Of a stretch of 64,000 nucleotides of DNA, positions 1-11,560 are shown in pieces (within the stretch, counting starts at the first letter, position 1; every line of letters begins with the position of its first letter). Source of the stretch: Aselliscus stoliczkanus (lineage: Eukaryota > Chordata > Mammalia > Chiroptera > Hipposideridae); contig CM066736.1 in NCBI GenBank assembly GCA_033961575.1, forward strand, positions 8,961,501-9,025,500. The letters run 5' to 3'. A program made the position numbers and the translations under genes. The notes beneath the pieces were generated by a model, which saw only the letters and a program-made list of their open reading frames with translations, was not told the origin of the DNA and did not search any database.

Positions 1-3000
1 TCTCTTTTAGAGGGCTGGGTGGTGTATTAAGAAATTAACAGGCGCCAGTGGTGCCTTTTTCCCTTCTTGCTTTGGTTGCTAGGGAGCTCAGACGTAAGTT
101 TAGCGCCTCTTTCCTGAAGTATTCTTCAGTCGGGGAATTTTAACAGAATTTTCTTCTGACTGACATTTTTCTTAAATTTCCACACTGATGAAGGAAGGTC
201 TTAATCCTTCTGGGAATAAGTGAGGAATCTACTTGCAAATATAGAAGAAAAAGAAAATACAAGGAACCTTTACAGATTCCTAGGCAAGGTGTTGGAACCC
301 TGGAGTTCCTTCAGCTCACAGCTTCATTTTCCTGGAAAGGGAAGCAGCCGCACAACTTACTCCTCCAAATGGGGGGAGGTCTGGGCTAGGACTCCAAACC
401 CGTGCTGTCTGCCTGCAGAACCCAAGCTCTGCCTCCAAGTGCTTTGCAGAGGCTCAAGTGGGACACACCTGGAGGGATGAAGTCACAGTTGGGACAGCCC
501 CATGCCCACAGATGTCCCTGAACTCCCTGATACTGGACAAGGACCGTTCCCTTCTCCAAGCCTGCTCTCCTGGCTAAAAGACAAGCCCCGTCGCAGGGGA
601 CACCGTGCACAATGGGCCGGCAGCCAGGAAGCCCCATTAACCCGGGCTTCTGCCCAGCGCGCAGTGATAGCTGATATTCATAACGATGACCCAGGGCCCT
701 GCAGGCCCTGAACTGCCTTCTGGATCGTCAAAGATTCAATTACACTCCACTGAGTTCCAATGTTAAGTATATTTTATTCTACTCTAATTCCTTGGAAATC
801 GGCCATCCATGGTTATCGATGGTAGCTCTCCATTAACCCAAGTGGTGGGTCTGCCAGGATGCCCCCATACCTCCATTTGGAGGGGCTAGAGGGAGCTGTG
901 AGTGAACGGAGGACCCCAGAGCCTCGGGGACAAGAAAGGCAGGCGGGGACGACAAAACAGCCAGCTCTGCCACTCCCCACTTTGATCTCCATTCCCTCGT
1001 CTGTCAGGTGGGCTGCAGGAGGCCCTCAGAGTGAAGGGAGAACGTGGGGCCGTGAAAACCTGGTAGGGCTACATGGACTAAACTGGAAAGATCGCACAGA
1101 CACATTTTGGAGGAGCAAAAAAAGCGTAACGATAAAACACGGCACCATTTTTGTCTAATGGACCCAACACGATTGCACGTTACAGATTCACATATGTACG
1201 AAACGCATCGAAAGGAAGATCTAAAAGCAGGGTTACCAAACGGATAACATGGATTTCTCTGGGAAGGAGGGTGGCACCGCCTGCACCAGGGGTGACAGTT
1301 ATCAAAGGGGGTTTTCGCCTACAATCTTTCTTTCAACAAGGAAAATATATTCATGTTTCAGTTGTGCAATTAAATTTTATTTTTTTAAAAGAAAAAAAAT
1401 ACCATAGCAGAGACAGCGCACGCATGCATGTGAACGCTAGCTGCATGCTTAGGGTTTCATAGAGGGTGGACAGGTTTCGTAGAGGGTGGACAGTTTCTAT
1501 TAGGTTGAATCAAGTAAAAGGGCTCTTCGTGGAGGTCAAAGGTGACCAGATATTGGCATTTTTATATACTTTAACCTAATATCTGTAGGCAGAATAGTAC
1601 CCCAGTCCACCAGATGGCCAGAGGTGGTTGGAAGGTGGAGAGGAATTAAAACAAAACAAAACCAACAAAAACAGAAAAACCCTGGGCCTTGGGTTTCCAT
1701 TATCTTCCGCCTCCCAACCTGGCTCAGTGCAGGAGACAGGGGGGATGCAGCCACCCCATCATATAAGATGTTGCTGAGAGCTCAGGGGGGTTTCCCACTG
1801 GGGGCCGTGCACACTGCAAAGGCTTAGGCGGCCAAGGCCAAGGCTGCCCTCTGCAGACATCATGTGCAGGGCCCTGATCTGCACCCCACTTGCTGACTTG
1901 GGGTCCCAGACTGTGGGGGCTGGCCCTCGCCAGGAACACTGCGAGGCATGGACATTCAAGTGGCTTCGTTTTCTTCTAAGGCGTTTACGGTTTGGATGCT
2001 CTCGTGACACCCCACTGAGATGACTGCAGGCAGACAGCCCGGGGATTTTCCGAAGTCTGAGCTGGGTCATCAATGTTCTGAGATGCATTTTACAAGCGGA
2101 CAGAGGTTAAAGGGAAAAGGGCTGGGCAGAAGGAACAGCCTAATAACCCTGGATCTAACCCCGAGGTCCCATGAGGGAGGCGTGTGAAGTGTCGGAACAA
2201 AATGGAATTTTGAGGCCAGCCTAGCCTTTCTGGTCATAATATAACACTAGGCTACAGGTTCCTGAACTTTCTTGGCTCACGGTGCCTTGGTGTCTCAGTG
2301 ATTTTTTTCGTGGCATCCTTAGGCCAAAAGGAAGACCTAACAGTTCAGTCATAACGTAACCGTCTAAAATAGGTCTAAACAATTTAATATAATAATAGTT
2401 GTTGCCCTCTCTGATAGATGTTGTGTTTCTCCAGAAAATCTGAAATATCCTATAGTGCACACTCCTGAGTTCACTGAGGCATCCCGAGGTTCCTCGGGAC
2501 AGTTTGAGAACCATGGCACTGGGCAAACTGCTTCACTGTCATCAACTCCTTGGATTTTCCCAATCACCCTGACAAGTATGTCCCATCATTTTACGGATTC
2601 AGGGTATTTACATGATGTGTCCAAGTCTGACAGCTTAGGTAACGGAGGAGCTGACAGTTACGCCCCAATCTGATGGGCTCCCAGGGCCGCCCCTTTCAGT
2701 GGTTCAAGCTGAGTACTGCACGGTTCTAGAGAGCGCCACTCCCAGGCTGTAAGCTAACATTGCTGTTATACAGAATGAGCACAAAGCCTCCAGCTCTAAC
2801 AGCCCCTTCCACGAGCGGCCTCTTTCTCTGACTTCTCGGATCACTCACGGGGCCTCTGCCCACATCCTTTCCTCAGCCAGTTCAGACGCGCAGGACAAGC
2901 TCAAGGGCTCCAAAAGCTTCATTTAACCTTGGTGACCAAGTGGCAACATGACCAACTCCCACAGTGTAAACAGCATAAAGACTGGTGGCATTTCCACCAC

Positions 3001-3678
3001 AAGTGGGCGTGGCGGGGAAAAGGATCCACAGGTCTCAGTGGACCCAAGAGGTATCTCGGACCTGACATGTGGACTATGGTAAGAGTCTACTCACTAGAAC
3101 AGTTTCTCAACGTAAGGTCTGCTGCCTCTTGGACAGATTTGAGCCTCTGTGTGTGTGTGTATGTGTGCGGGGGTAGGGGCAGGGCTGTGGGGGGAATTAG
3201 CTATTTTTGTAGGATAATTTGAAAACTTTCTGTTTGTATGTAGACAACTGAATTTTTAATATGCGTATCACAACAGTGCTGTAAAGAGGCCTGACACCTA
3301 CTGGTACAGGCACGCTGACCTTAAACCTTTGCAGACCTTGCTGCAGTGGCCAGCGCTTTACTCAGGGTGGGAGTGGACTCTACCTGGGGAGCCCATCTCT
3401 ACAGGTGCCACCTTACGACAAGACAGCAATTAGGGAGAATGAACAATGAAACACTTTTCTGTTCTCAATTCTAAGAGTAACTAGTTATCCACTCACTGAT
3501 AATTTCAATAACACCACAGTGCTAACTTTTATTTTTAAGTGAATGAGATGGTCTGACAGAGGCACTACGCGAGGCCGCATTAAAAGGGGCAGCTGATGAC
3601 TGGCTGCAATTTAGATGAGCAAGACGGTGAACACACTGACCTGGGTCGCTGTTCCCCTTCTGCACGGCCTCGTGCAGA
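1..3678. other. Intron 21 of RBM19, no gene recognised
   Basis: Non-coding by all signs: open frames are short and none resembles a known protein. It holds a small near-tandem repeat of AGAGGGTGGACAG (about 1461-1494) and otherwise unique sequence or repeats too old to recognise. The missing RBM19 exons were looked for here and not found. Confidence 0.6.
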
Positions 3679-3898
3679 CAGGCGCTCTCTGCGTTAGTAT
3701 CAGGCGCTCTCTGCGTTAGTATCAGGCGCTCTCTGCGTTAGTATCAGGCGCTCTCTGCGTTAGTATCAGGCGCTCTCTGCGTTAGTATCAGGCGCTCTCT
3801 GCGTTAGTATCAGGCGCTCTCTGCATTGGTATCAGGCGCTCTCTGCGTTAGTATCAGGCGCTCTCTGCATTGGTATCAGGCGCTCTCTGCGTTAGTAT
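3679..3898. repeat. 22-bp minisatellite, exactly 10 units
   Basis: Ten head-to-tail copies of a 22-bp unit that begins CAGGCGCTCTCTGC and ends GTTAGTAT. Units 1-6, 8 and 10 are identical. Units 7 (3811-3832) and 9 (3855-3876) share the same two substitutions (GCGTTAG to GCATTGG), which shows a 44-bp dimer was itself duplicated. There are no spacers, so it is not a CRISPR array. Confidence 0.97.
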
Positions 3899-4236
3899 CG
3901 CTGGCGTGCACGGTGCCGCGACGGATTACAGATCCGGGCCCGAGGCTCCATCTTTCTACTATTAAAATCCTCATTCTGAAGTTAAGTTTCCGCAAAACCG
4001 CATCATCCATCGCACTAAACTAACGTTGTTAATTTGAATTTTATTGATTTTAAAATTTGTTTGTATTTAATTTGGGAATGTGTTTGGGGTGTAGAGTCCT
4101 AAGAGAACCATGAGTGTGAGTTGTCAGTTCACTCTCTTACAACTGGACATACTTAGGTCATGTCATAATAAACATATTTACATTTTCGCTGTCGGGGAAG
4201 GGCCACAGACCTTTTATTTTCCTTTAAAAGGGCTCT
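3899..4236. other. Intron 21 segment without recognised element
   Basis: AT-rich after about 4000; nothing recognisable apart from the 12-bp target-site duplicate TAAAAGGGCTCT at its right end. Confidence 0.4.
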
Positions 4237-4376
4237 AGGGGGCCGGCCGAGTGGCTCAGTTGGTTAAGAGCGAGCTGAGCTCTGAGCAACAGCAGTTCGA
4301 TGCCCAGCCCGAGCTGAGCTGCCAACAGGTGGCAGGATGGCTCAGCTACAAAAAAAATAATAAAAAAATAAAAAAA
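4237..4376 (+). mobile_element. tRNA-derived SINE with 12-bp target-site duplication
   Basis: The head GGCCGGCCGAGTGGCTCAGT contains a pol III A box (TGGCTCAGTTGG), a B-box-like GTTCGATGCC follows about 35 bases later, and the element ends in an A/T-rich tail. It is flanked by perfect repeats of TAAAAGGGCTCT (4225-4236 and 4377-4388). The body (GAGCTGAGCTGCC) resembles Rhin-1-type SINEs of horseshoe bats, from memory, and differs from the other SINEs in this window. Confidence 0.85.
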
Positions 4377-4388
4377 TAAAAGGGCTCT

Positions 4389-6071
4389 GTACACATTACT
4401 CAAGTTTGAGAAACACAGGCACAGCCCCTGAGTTTATGAAATGCTCCTTTACGCTATAAAAACCCTTTCAGAGACAATCGTGGACTTGGACTCCTGCACA
4501 TCACACTGTCCTTGGGGAGGACCAGGAAGAGAAGGCAGCTGGTTGGCAGCAGGGCTGGGGGCAAGAGTCTAGTCCCCTGTCAGTTAGGGCCACCCCAGTG
4601 CATTGTGGGAGGCAGGGCTACCCCCAGGAAGAGGCCAAGTCCTCTACCAGTATCACTGACCTTGTCCTTAGAGCCAACCAGACACGGCTGTTAATCTTGC
4701 CATTCTACAGGGATAGACACTGAGTCCTAGAGAAGTTGCTACCAAACCAATGACATGCAGACCTGGCCTCTACGTAAGGGTTTTAATGGAGCGAACCTTG
4801 TACCCACTTCTTTCTAAACCAAGGCGGTCCCTTCCCTTCCTGGAGTTCACCTTTGTTTCTATAACCCAGCACTTGGCACAGTCCCTGCCTCATTAGAGAT
4901 GCTCAGTAAATATTTGCTAAGCCCCATGAGTTATTTCTTAACTAAGAAGCAGTGTGTGGAGGACTCCCTTTTCCATGGAAAGCTCCAAGACGTGAGGAGA
5001 CAGAAGCTGCTCCTATTCGGAAGCCTCCTGAGAATACCCCAGGGCTCCCTGCCGCCTTTCAGCACCCAGGCGCTGGAGACACACAGCACAATTATCAGCG
5101 GCAACAAAGAGTCGATTGCTGCCCTCCCAACAGGCCCAGACAAAGCGCGGAGACCCTGTAACTGAAAAGGCACTGAATGGAGAGAGAGGAGGTGTGAGAG
5201 CAAGGTTACCGCAGGCTGGGCGACGGCTTCCGGCTGCAGGAAAGGAACCAGGGCGCACAATGCCACCCTATCCTGGGGACTGCGTGTTCTCCCCAGGGTG
5301 TCCCATCCCACAGTCTGGGCCTTTGTCACCTCGTCTGGAATCGGTCTGGGAGTGGAGTAAAAGAAAATGCCAGCTGCAGTGGAAGAACCAAATCTATGGA
5401 ATCCCAAAGAGAGGAAGAAAGCAACAATAAAAAAAAAATCTCTTCTCGATGGTCAGAGTTTACTATTATTTTTTATGGAGGAAAACTCAGTAGGCTTCCA
5501 CATGGGCTGGTTTGGGGCTGCTTTGGCAGTCGGTGTGGCAGATGGAAACGTAAAAGCTCTAGTGATAAGCGATAAACACCATATTGTTAGGCAAATACCT
5601 GCAGAGGCTCACCTACCACAGATGCTACTCCCACGACCGTGGCAGACATCACTAATCAATTACCGTACCATTTCCCGTGGAGCACAGCCAGTCTCACAGC
5701 CCTCCACCACAGAATTCCAGCTAGCCATGACCAACAAGGGTTTGTGCTGGCTTGCAAGGTGGAAGCTATCTATGCTTGCTGGCTTCGCCCAACCCTGTCA
5801 CGGATTCGTTCAACAAAGGCTCTGAGAAGTCACGCAACTGCCCAGGGTGACACAGCAGGTGCAGGGCAGAGCTGGGCCAGATTTCAGGTCTCCCGGCTCC
5901 CTGGCTGCTATTCCCCTCACTTGGAAAATCACGCTGGAACCTTTCCAAGCTGACAGCCAACTCCTAATGACTAAAGGACAAGGACAGCGTAAAAAGGGAG
6001 AACTCCGGTAACCTGAGTATCTCGCCTAACTGAGTGCTGCTTTGTCCTGTTTTGAGCAGCATCACTTTTAC
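4389..6071. other. Intron 21 segment, old repeat traces
   Basis: No gene. Around 4870-4920 there is a MIR/L2-type 3' end (CACTTGGCACAGTCCC, then TCAGTAAATATTTGC), and about 5790-5880 reads like an antisense MIR. The rest is unrecognised. Confidence 0.4.
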
Positions 6072-6224
6072 AACATCTGACCATCCCCTGTGGACATACT
6101 GGTGGGCGGAGAGCAGCATAATGATAACGGAGGTGCAAAGGGCCTGGAACATCTGACCACCCCGTGGTGGACATATTGGTAGGCAGACAGCAGCAGGATG
6201 ATAAAGGAGACGCAAAGGGCCTGG
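6072..6224. repeat. Two-copy tandem duplication of about 76 bp
   Basis: Copy 1 begins AACATCTGACCATCCCC at 6072 and copy 2 begins AACATCTGACCACCCCG at 6148. Both continue through GTGGACATA, GCAGCA, ATGATAA and CAAAGGGCCTGGAAC. Roughly 10-15% divergence shows the duplication is not recent. Confidence 0.85.
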
Positions 6225-6689
6225 AACAGATTTTCTGCAAAGTGGGCCTCTCGAGTGAAGAAAGCACTACCCAACGCCCATCCCCACCATGTCTCTTGGG
6301 CCATGTTCCAGGGGATCTTAAACGGGGAAACGTACAATCTCAGAAACGTGGCTTTGTGCCCAGCCTGCAAGACCCAGCGTCTGGAGGGATGAAGGTTGAT
6401 TAAGAGCCTAAGGGAATTATGCATGGGTTTCTTAGCTCTCAGAAACACTTAAGCAGTGTTTTCTCACACCGCAAACAATTCTGACTCCGTATACTCTACT
6501 GCTAACATACTGCGGGGTGGAAGTGTCTCAGAGGGAGTGAGCCTGGCATCTCACTCCATCAGAAGGCCCCTTTATGGCATCCTTAACGAACAGTTGCCTT
6601 AGCCTTCATTTGCTTACTCCTGGTGATGGGCAAGTCACTACTGTAAGGAGTGCTCTTTCCTAATCCTTTATAAATTGGGATATTCTTTT

Positions 6690-7085
6690 TTTTAAATGTT
6701 TTATTTTGAGATATAGACTCACATGCAGTTATAAGAAATAATCCATTACCCTTCATCCAGTCTCCCCCAATGCTAACCTCTTAACAAAACTATAGTACAG
6801 TATCACAACCAGAAAACTGACATTAATACACTCACTGACCTTCAGGGTTCACTAATTTTATAGGAACTCATTTGTGTGTATATTTAATTCTATGCAATTT
6901 TATGACATGTAGACTTCAGTGACCACCAGGCAACCGTGCACAGAACAATTTTATTACAAAGATCCTGCATGCTACCATTTCACAGTCACACCCACCTCTC
7001 TCCCTCCTTACCTCCCTAATCCCTGTCACCCCCCTAATCTGCTTTCCATCTCTGTTAATTCTGTCATTTTAAGGATGTTCTATAT
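6690..7085 (-). mobile_element. Old LINE-1 3' UTR fragment (left part)
   Basis: Reads like the reverse complement of an old LINE-1 3' UTR (tracts such as CCCCCAATGCTAACCTCTT and the repeated 'aggaactcat' region, from memory of the family). It continues at 7934 after an 850-bp insertion bordered by related copies of AAGGATGTTCTATAT (7071-7085) and AAGGAATGTTATACA (7934-7948). Confidence 0.6.
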
Positions 7086-7190
7086 GGTTTCACTTACATG
7101 TGGAATCTAAAAACCCAAACGAACAAACAAAATGAAAGCAGACTCACAGGAACGGAGACCAAAGGGGTGGCTATCAGAAGGGAGGGGGTG

Positions 7191-7650
7191 GAGCCGACCG
7201 AGTGGCTTGTTGGTTAGGAGCTAGCTTGGGATGCCAGCTCTGAGCAGCAGGGCCCTGGTTCGGATCCCACATATGAGGGCCAGTAACACGGCCTTCTACA
7301 GCTAAGATGGTGAACAATAGCTCCACCTGGAGCTGGGCTGCTGTGAGTCCCCGGGACGGCATAGCTGCAGCCCCTGCTGCAGTGGGCTGCCATAGGCTAC
7401 AGTGAGAGGCTGGCAACCAGTGTGAGCTGCCAAGAGCCACTGCGAGTGACCATCCAGAGGCCAGTGACTGATCTGCCTCATCCGGGAAGAGTGCAATGAT
7501 GATACCAACATGGGCCAGTGAAGCAACGTCCTCCGCAACTAGACTGAAGAACAAAAAGACAGCAATTTGTCTGTTCCCCTTCCCCGATTCCCTTACGTTG
7601 TTCCCCTCCCACAATTCCCTAATAAAATCTTTTTTTTTTTTTTTAAAAAA
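7191..7650 (+). mobile_element. Long composite tRNA-derived SINE, copy 1
   Basis: About 460 bp. A tRNA-like head (GCCGACCGAGTGGC; B box GGTTCGGATCC) and the shared block CACATATGAGGGCCAGTAAC are followed by a body of about 320 bp (CTACAGCTAAGATGG ... ACTAGACTGAAGAACAAAA) and an AATAAAATC plus T/A tail. Similar bodies occur at 55996 and 63008. The flanks GGGAGGGGGTG and GGGAGAGGTGC look like a diverged target-site duplication. Confidence 0.85.
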
Positions 7651-7737
7651 GGGAGAGGTGCAGGGATGGGTGGAAAAGGGGAAGGGATCTTAGTCAATAT
7701 CACTGTGATAAGACTGCACGGTGACAGGTAGTTACCA

Positions 7738-7817
7738 TTGGGTTGTCGGAAAAGTCATGATGTATTTTTCTATGTTTTTCGTTGCAAAAATGTGTCATTA
7801 CTTTTCCAACGACCCAA
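7738..7817. mobile_element. 80-bp mariner-like palindromic MITE, copy 1
   Basis: Starts TTGGGTTGTCGGAAAAGTCA and ends with its imperfect reverse complement (ACTTTTCCAACGACCCAA). The whole element can fold into a hairpin, as do human MADE1 elements. The flanking dinucleotides are CA on both sides, not the usual TA. It sits inside the LINE-1 3' end. Confidence 0.85.
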
Positions 7818-7933
7818 CAGAATTAGTGGGATGATTGTATTGTAAGGTACAAAACTGTCGAATCACTACATGGTACACCTGAAACTAATATAACTAATAC
7901 TGTCTACCAGCCATACTTAACTTTTTTTTAAAA

Positions 7934-8945
7934 AAGGAATGTTATACAAATGGAATTACGCAAAATGCAACCTTTTGGGATTAGCCTTTTCCACTCAGCA
8001 CAAGTCTCTAGAGATTCATCCAGGTTGTTGCATGTACCAATAGTTTGCTGTTTTTATTTTTAGCTTAGGACTTATTCCATGGATGGACCACCGTTCATGT
8101 AACCATTCACCCACTGAAGGACATCTGGCTGTTTCCAGTTTTGGGCTATTACAAATAAAACTGCTGTGAACATTTGTGTGCAGGTTTCTTATTTTCCCTG
8201 TCTCCCCTGCCTCCTTCCTCTCACCTCTTTCCCTCTCTCCCCACTCCTGCTCTTTCCCTTTTTTGGTAACAGTTCTGTTGAACACAATTCACCCATTTAA
8301 AATCTACAAGTCAAGAGTTTTTAGTATGTTCACAGAGTTGTGCAACCATCACCACAGTCAATTTTTGAACATTTTCATCAGCTTGAGAAGAAACCCCATA
8401 TCCTTTGGCTATCACCCTCCAACTCCCCTACTCCAGCCACTGGCAACCACTAATCTACTTTCTTTCTCTCCCTATTGGCCTCTTCTGGACATTTCCTATA
8501 AATGGAATCACACACTATGTGGCCTTTTATGACAGGTTTCTTTCACCCAGCATCATGTTTTCAAGGTTCATCCCTGCTGTAGCCCGTGCCAGGACTTCCT
8601 TCCTACTTGTGGCAGAATAACATTCCGCTGCATGGACGGACCACATTGGGTTTATCCACTCCTCAGCTGACGGAGGTGTGTATAGGTTTGTGTGTGGGTG
8701 TAAGTTTCCATTTCTCTGGCACAGACGCCCAGGAATGCAGTCGCTGGTTCACATGGGAAGGACCCAAGTCTGTGAGAAAACTGCCCGGACTCTTCTCCAG
8801 AGGGGCTGCACCATTTCACATTCCCACCAGAAAGGTCTGAGCGATCCGATTTCTCCAGACCCTCGTCAGCATTTTGTGTTCCTCCTGGGTTTTCCTTTAG
8901 TCATTCTGATAGGCGTGTATGTTCACTTGTTCTCACTCTGAGCAG
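7934..8945 (-). mobile_element. Old LINE-1 3' UTR fragment (right part)
   Basis: Continues the older LINE-1. Typical text includes TCCATGGATGGACCACCG, CCAGTTTTGGGCTATTAC and a second, partly repeated version after 8500 (CCGCTGCATGGACGGACCAC), so this may be two copies or an internal duplication. Family and strand are from memory of the consensus. Confidence 0.55.
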
Positions 8946-10429
8946 AAACCCAAGTCTCAGGAACACGTGCTAGGAGTCCCAGTCCTGCAATCTCGTCTTG
9001 GGCTTTCATGCCTTTTGTAGGCTGGCCAGCCCTGGGCCCGCTAACCCGACACAGTCTGCTTAGTTCATGCTTCTCCCCCAGAAACCACAGGCCCCATATC
9101 AAAAGCTCGATTTCATGGGTAGGGGGTGGGGCATCTAGGATTTGGACCACGTGATTTTGCTGGGCTGCATTCCACAGCTGGCCAATGGGAACCCTGGGGT
9201 CCATTCAGAACCCCAGATCTTTTTTTCCCCCCCAAAGCAAGATGGTAGCCAAGGATGCCTACTTTCCATCTTTGGGACATTCCCTTAATGGAAGAATTGA
9301 CTCCTTGGTATTCTTTTTGTTCCTGCCTTATAATTGTAATTGTTTTTCCAGGTGGGCCCATCTTTTCTTAGAATGTAGTGATCCTGGGGGCAGGAGTGGG
9401 CTCTTTAAAGCTGGCACGTGTTAGCGCACAGTAAGCGTGCCTAAGTATTTGTAGAGTGGCCTCGATAAGCATCATGACATGCATGCACCTCTCAGAGGTG
9501 ATGACTGCTGAAGATAGGCCTATCATACGGGCTGAACAGATATGCGCATGGGTCCATCAAAGGGTTAAGGAGGCATGGCTCTCTTCCTGGAGTGTGTGAT
9601 GGGAAAGGAGGTGCAGAAAGTGTGACCTGGAGTGTGAACCCCCGTTTGGCACTTGCTCAGGGTTTTATGGCTGGGGGGCTACCTGCCTGGTGACACCATG
9701 AGCACAGAAGCACCACAGGCTCTGCTGGGGGGGCCTTCGGTAAGGGCTGTGCAAACGTCGTAGGCGTGGTCAGCAGTGCGTGGGTCACATGGCAGAGAAC
9801 ACGCCAACAGGAATACGGATACAGCGATGTCAGGGCTGCAGCCAACATCCAAGGAGCTCAGAGGTGGCCGGTAACCAGAGGCGTTCCCGACAGGAACGTG
9901 CACAGGAATCCCAAACACAGACACAGCGTGTGGACAGGTCAACCGAGAACCACAACTTGGCCATTGCCACCGTGGCTAGTGGTAGTGTGTGGCGCATTGT
10001 AGACCAGGAAAGGGCGGGCGTGTGGAGTGGGGCTGATGCCTCCTTCGGGCGGCCCAGCCCCGAAATGTGGCCTATCTCCCAGCCAGTGGCCGAGGACCGA
10101 GATACAGGCATTCCTGTCTCCATCCCCGTCCTCACTGAAGTTGTCAGTGGGCCTCTCCAAACGGACTCCGCACCCCACTTCCACTGCTGACACCTGGTCA
10201 AACCCCAATCACCTCTGGCCCAGGTGACCGCGAAAACCTCCCTGGGGTTCTCCTCCCATCCACTCTGACCCCGCTTCTCCCCACAAGACCTTTCACCAAC
10301 ATGTCAGATCCACCCCTCCCTCTGCTGAGAGCCTTGATGCTGGGGCATAAAACCCACAGGCCTGAGGTGCAAAGCACTGAGAACAGCCCAGGCGGGCCTG
10401 AACAAAGACACCCGACGCCCAGCGATAAC
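8946..10429. other. Intron 21 segment without recognised element
   Basis: No gene or repeat family I can name. Overlapping open frames at 9780-10201 on both strands reflect local GC content and have no recognisable protein. The base composition is ordinary. Confidence 0.4.
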
Positions 10430-11560
10430 AAAGCCACGGTAATTAAGACAGTGCGTATTGGCACAGGGATAGACAAATAGCCCCGTGGAACAGATTGGAG
10501 GGCCCAGAAGCAGACCCTCGCATCCACAGTCACCTGATTTATGACAAAATCAATAGAGCAGAGCAGAGCAAAGAACGGTTTTTGCAATAAATGATGTCGG
10601 GCCCATTGAATATCCATGTGGGGGAAAAAAAATGCCCCTTGATCGCTACCTCACGCCATACACAAAAATCAATTCCAGACGGACTGTATACCTAAATGTG
10701 AAAGGTCAAAGCTTTCAGAGGGAAACACAGAAGGCTATTTTCATGAACTTGGAGGAGGCAAAGGTTTCTTAAATAAGACACAAGAAGTTCTAACCACAAA
10801 GGGAAAACAATGACAATTTGACAATATTAAAATTAAGAGCCTCTGTTCATCAAAGGACACCATTAAGAGGCACCATTAAGCTACCCACAGAATGGGGGAG
10901 AGGGGAACGCCAATCAGACAGCCACCAAAGAACTTGAATCCTGAATATATGCAACTATATAAAAAGGGACTAGAAAATTAATAAGAAAAATTAGTAAGAC
11001 AAAAATCAGACAACCCAGTTTTCAAAAAATGGGCAAAAGACTTGAATAGGCATTCCACAAAAGAGGATATCCAAATACTCATTAACCTATGAAACAATAT
11101 TTGATTTCCTTAGCCATCAGGAAGTGCAAATTCAAACCACAATGTGACGATGCCATTATATACCACCAGAATGGCTGCAAAGAGAAAAAAGGGCAATACC
11201 AAGTGTTGATGAGGACAAGAACACAAACTAATGGTGGCAGAGCAAACTGACACACCTACTTTGGGAACCCAAGTTTGGCGATACTGACTAACGCTGGCCC
11301 AACCTAGCAGTTCCTCTCCTACATGGACACCCTATAGAGACGCCAGCACATGGTCACGGAAAGACACACACAAGCATGTTTGCAGGAGCGTTTTTCGAAA
11401 ATAGACAAAACACTGCAAACCACCCAGATGCTCACCAGTAAAAGGGATGAATGTACATCGGTATACTCACACAACGGAAGACCACACGGCAACGAGAATG
11501 AACCCAGTACCACTCCAAAGCAACAACATGGAGGAATCTCACACACACGGAAAACGCTGA
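10430..11560 (+). pseudogene. Degenerate LINE-1 ORF2 3' end and 3' UTR
   Basis: The DNA follows the LINE-1 ORF2 C-terminal region in order: TTGGCACAGGGATAGACAAA, CACAGTCACCTGATTTATGA, TACACAAAAATCAATTCCAG, CTTAAATAAGACACAAGAAG, GGGCAAAAGACTTGAATAGG, and then AAATTCAAACCACAATGTGA. Many stops and indels interrupt it, so it is inactive. Plus strand, 5' truncated. Confidence 0.85.

Larger units (their letters stand above)
7086..7933 (+). mobile_element. Younger LINE-1 3' end inserted in older LINE-1
   Basis: The sequence from CACTTACATGTGGAATCTAA through ATGGGTGGAAAAGGGGAAGG and TGGTACACCTGAAACTAATA to TATACTTAAC-like text at about 7913 and the T/A-rich end is a typical LINE-1 terminal 3' UTR. 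Only the last few hundred bases of the element were copied (5' truncation). It is itself split by a SINE (7191-7650) and a mariner-like element (7738-7817). Confidence 0.75.

Noticed and set aside
3679..3898. CRISPR-like array
   Set aside because: Units are directly adjacent with no spacers and the DNA is mammalian; it is a minisatellite.
4931..5407. Open frame of 158 codons on the minus strand
   Set aside because: No domain recognised, overlapped by open frames on the other strand, and it sits in an intron.
7174..7614. Open frame of 146 codons on the minus strand, similar to ones at 56089 and 62918
   Set aside because: These are antisense readings of the long SINE body, which explains their similarity to each other.
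10430..11560. Active LINE-1 reverse transcriptase gene
   Set aside because: Only the 3' part of ORF2 remains, with many stops and indels.
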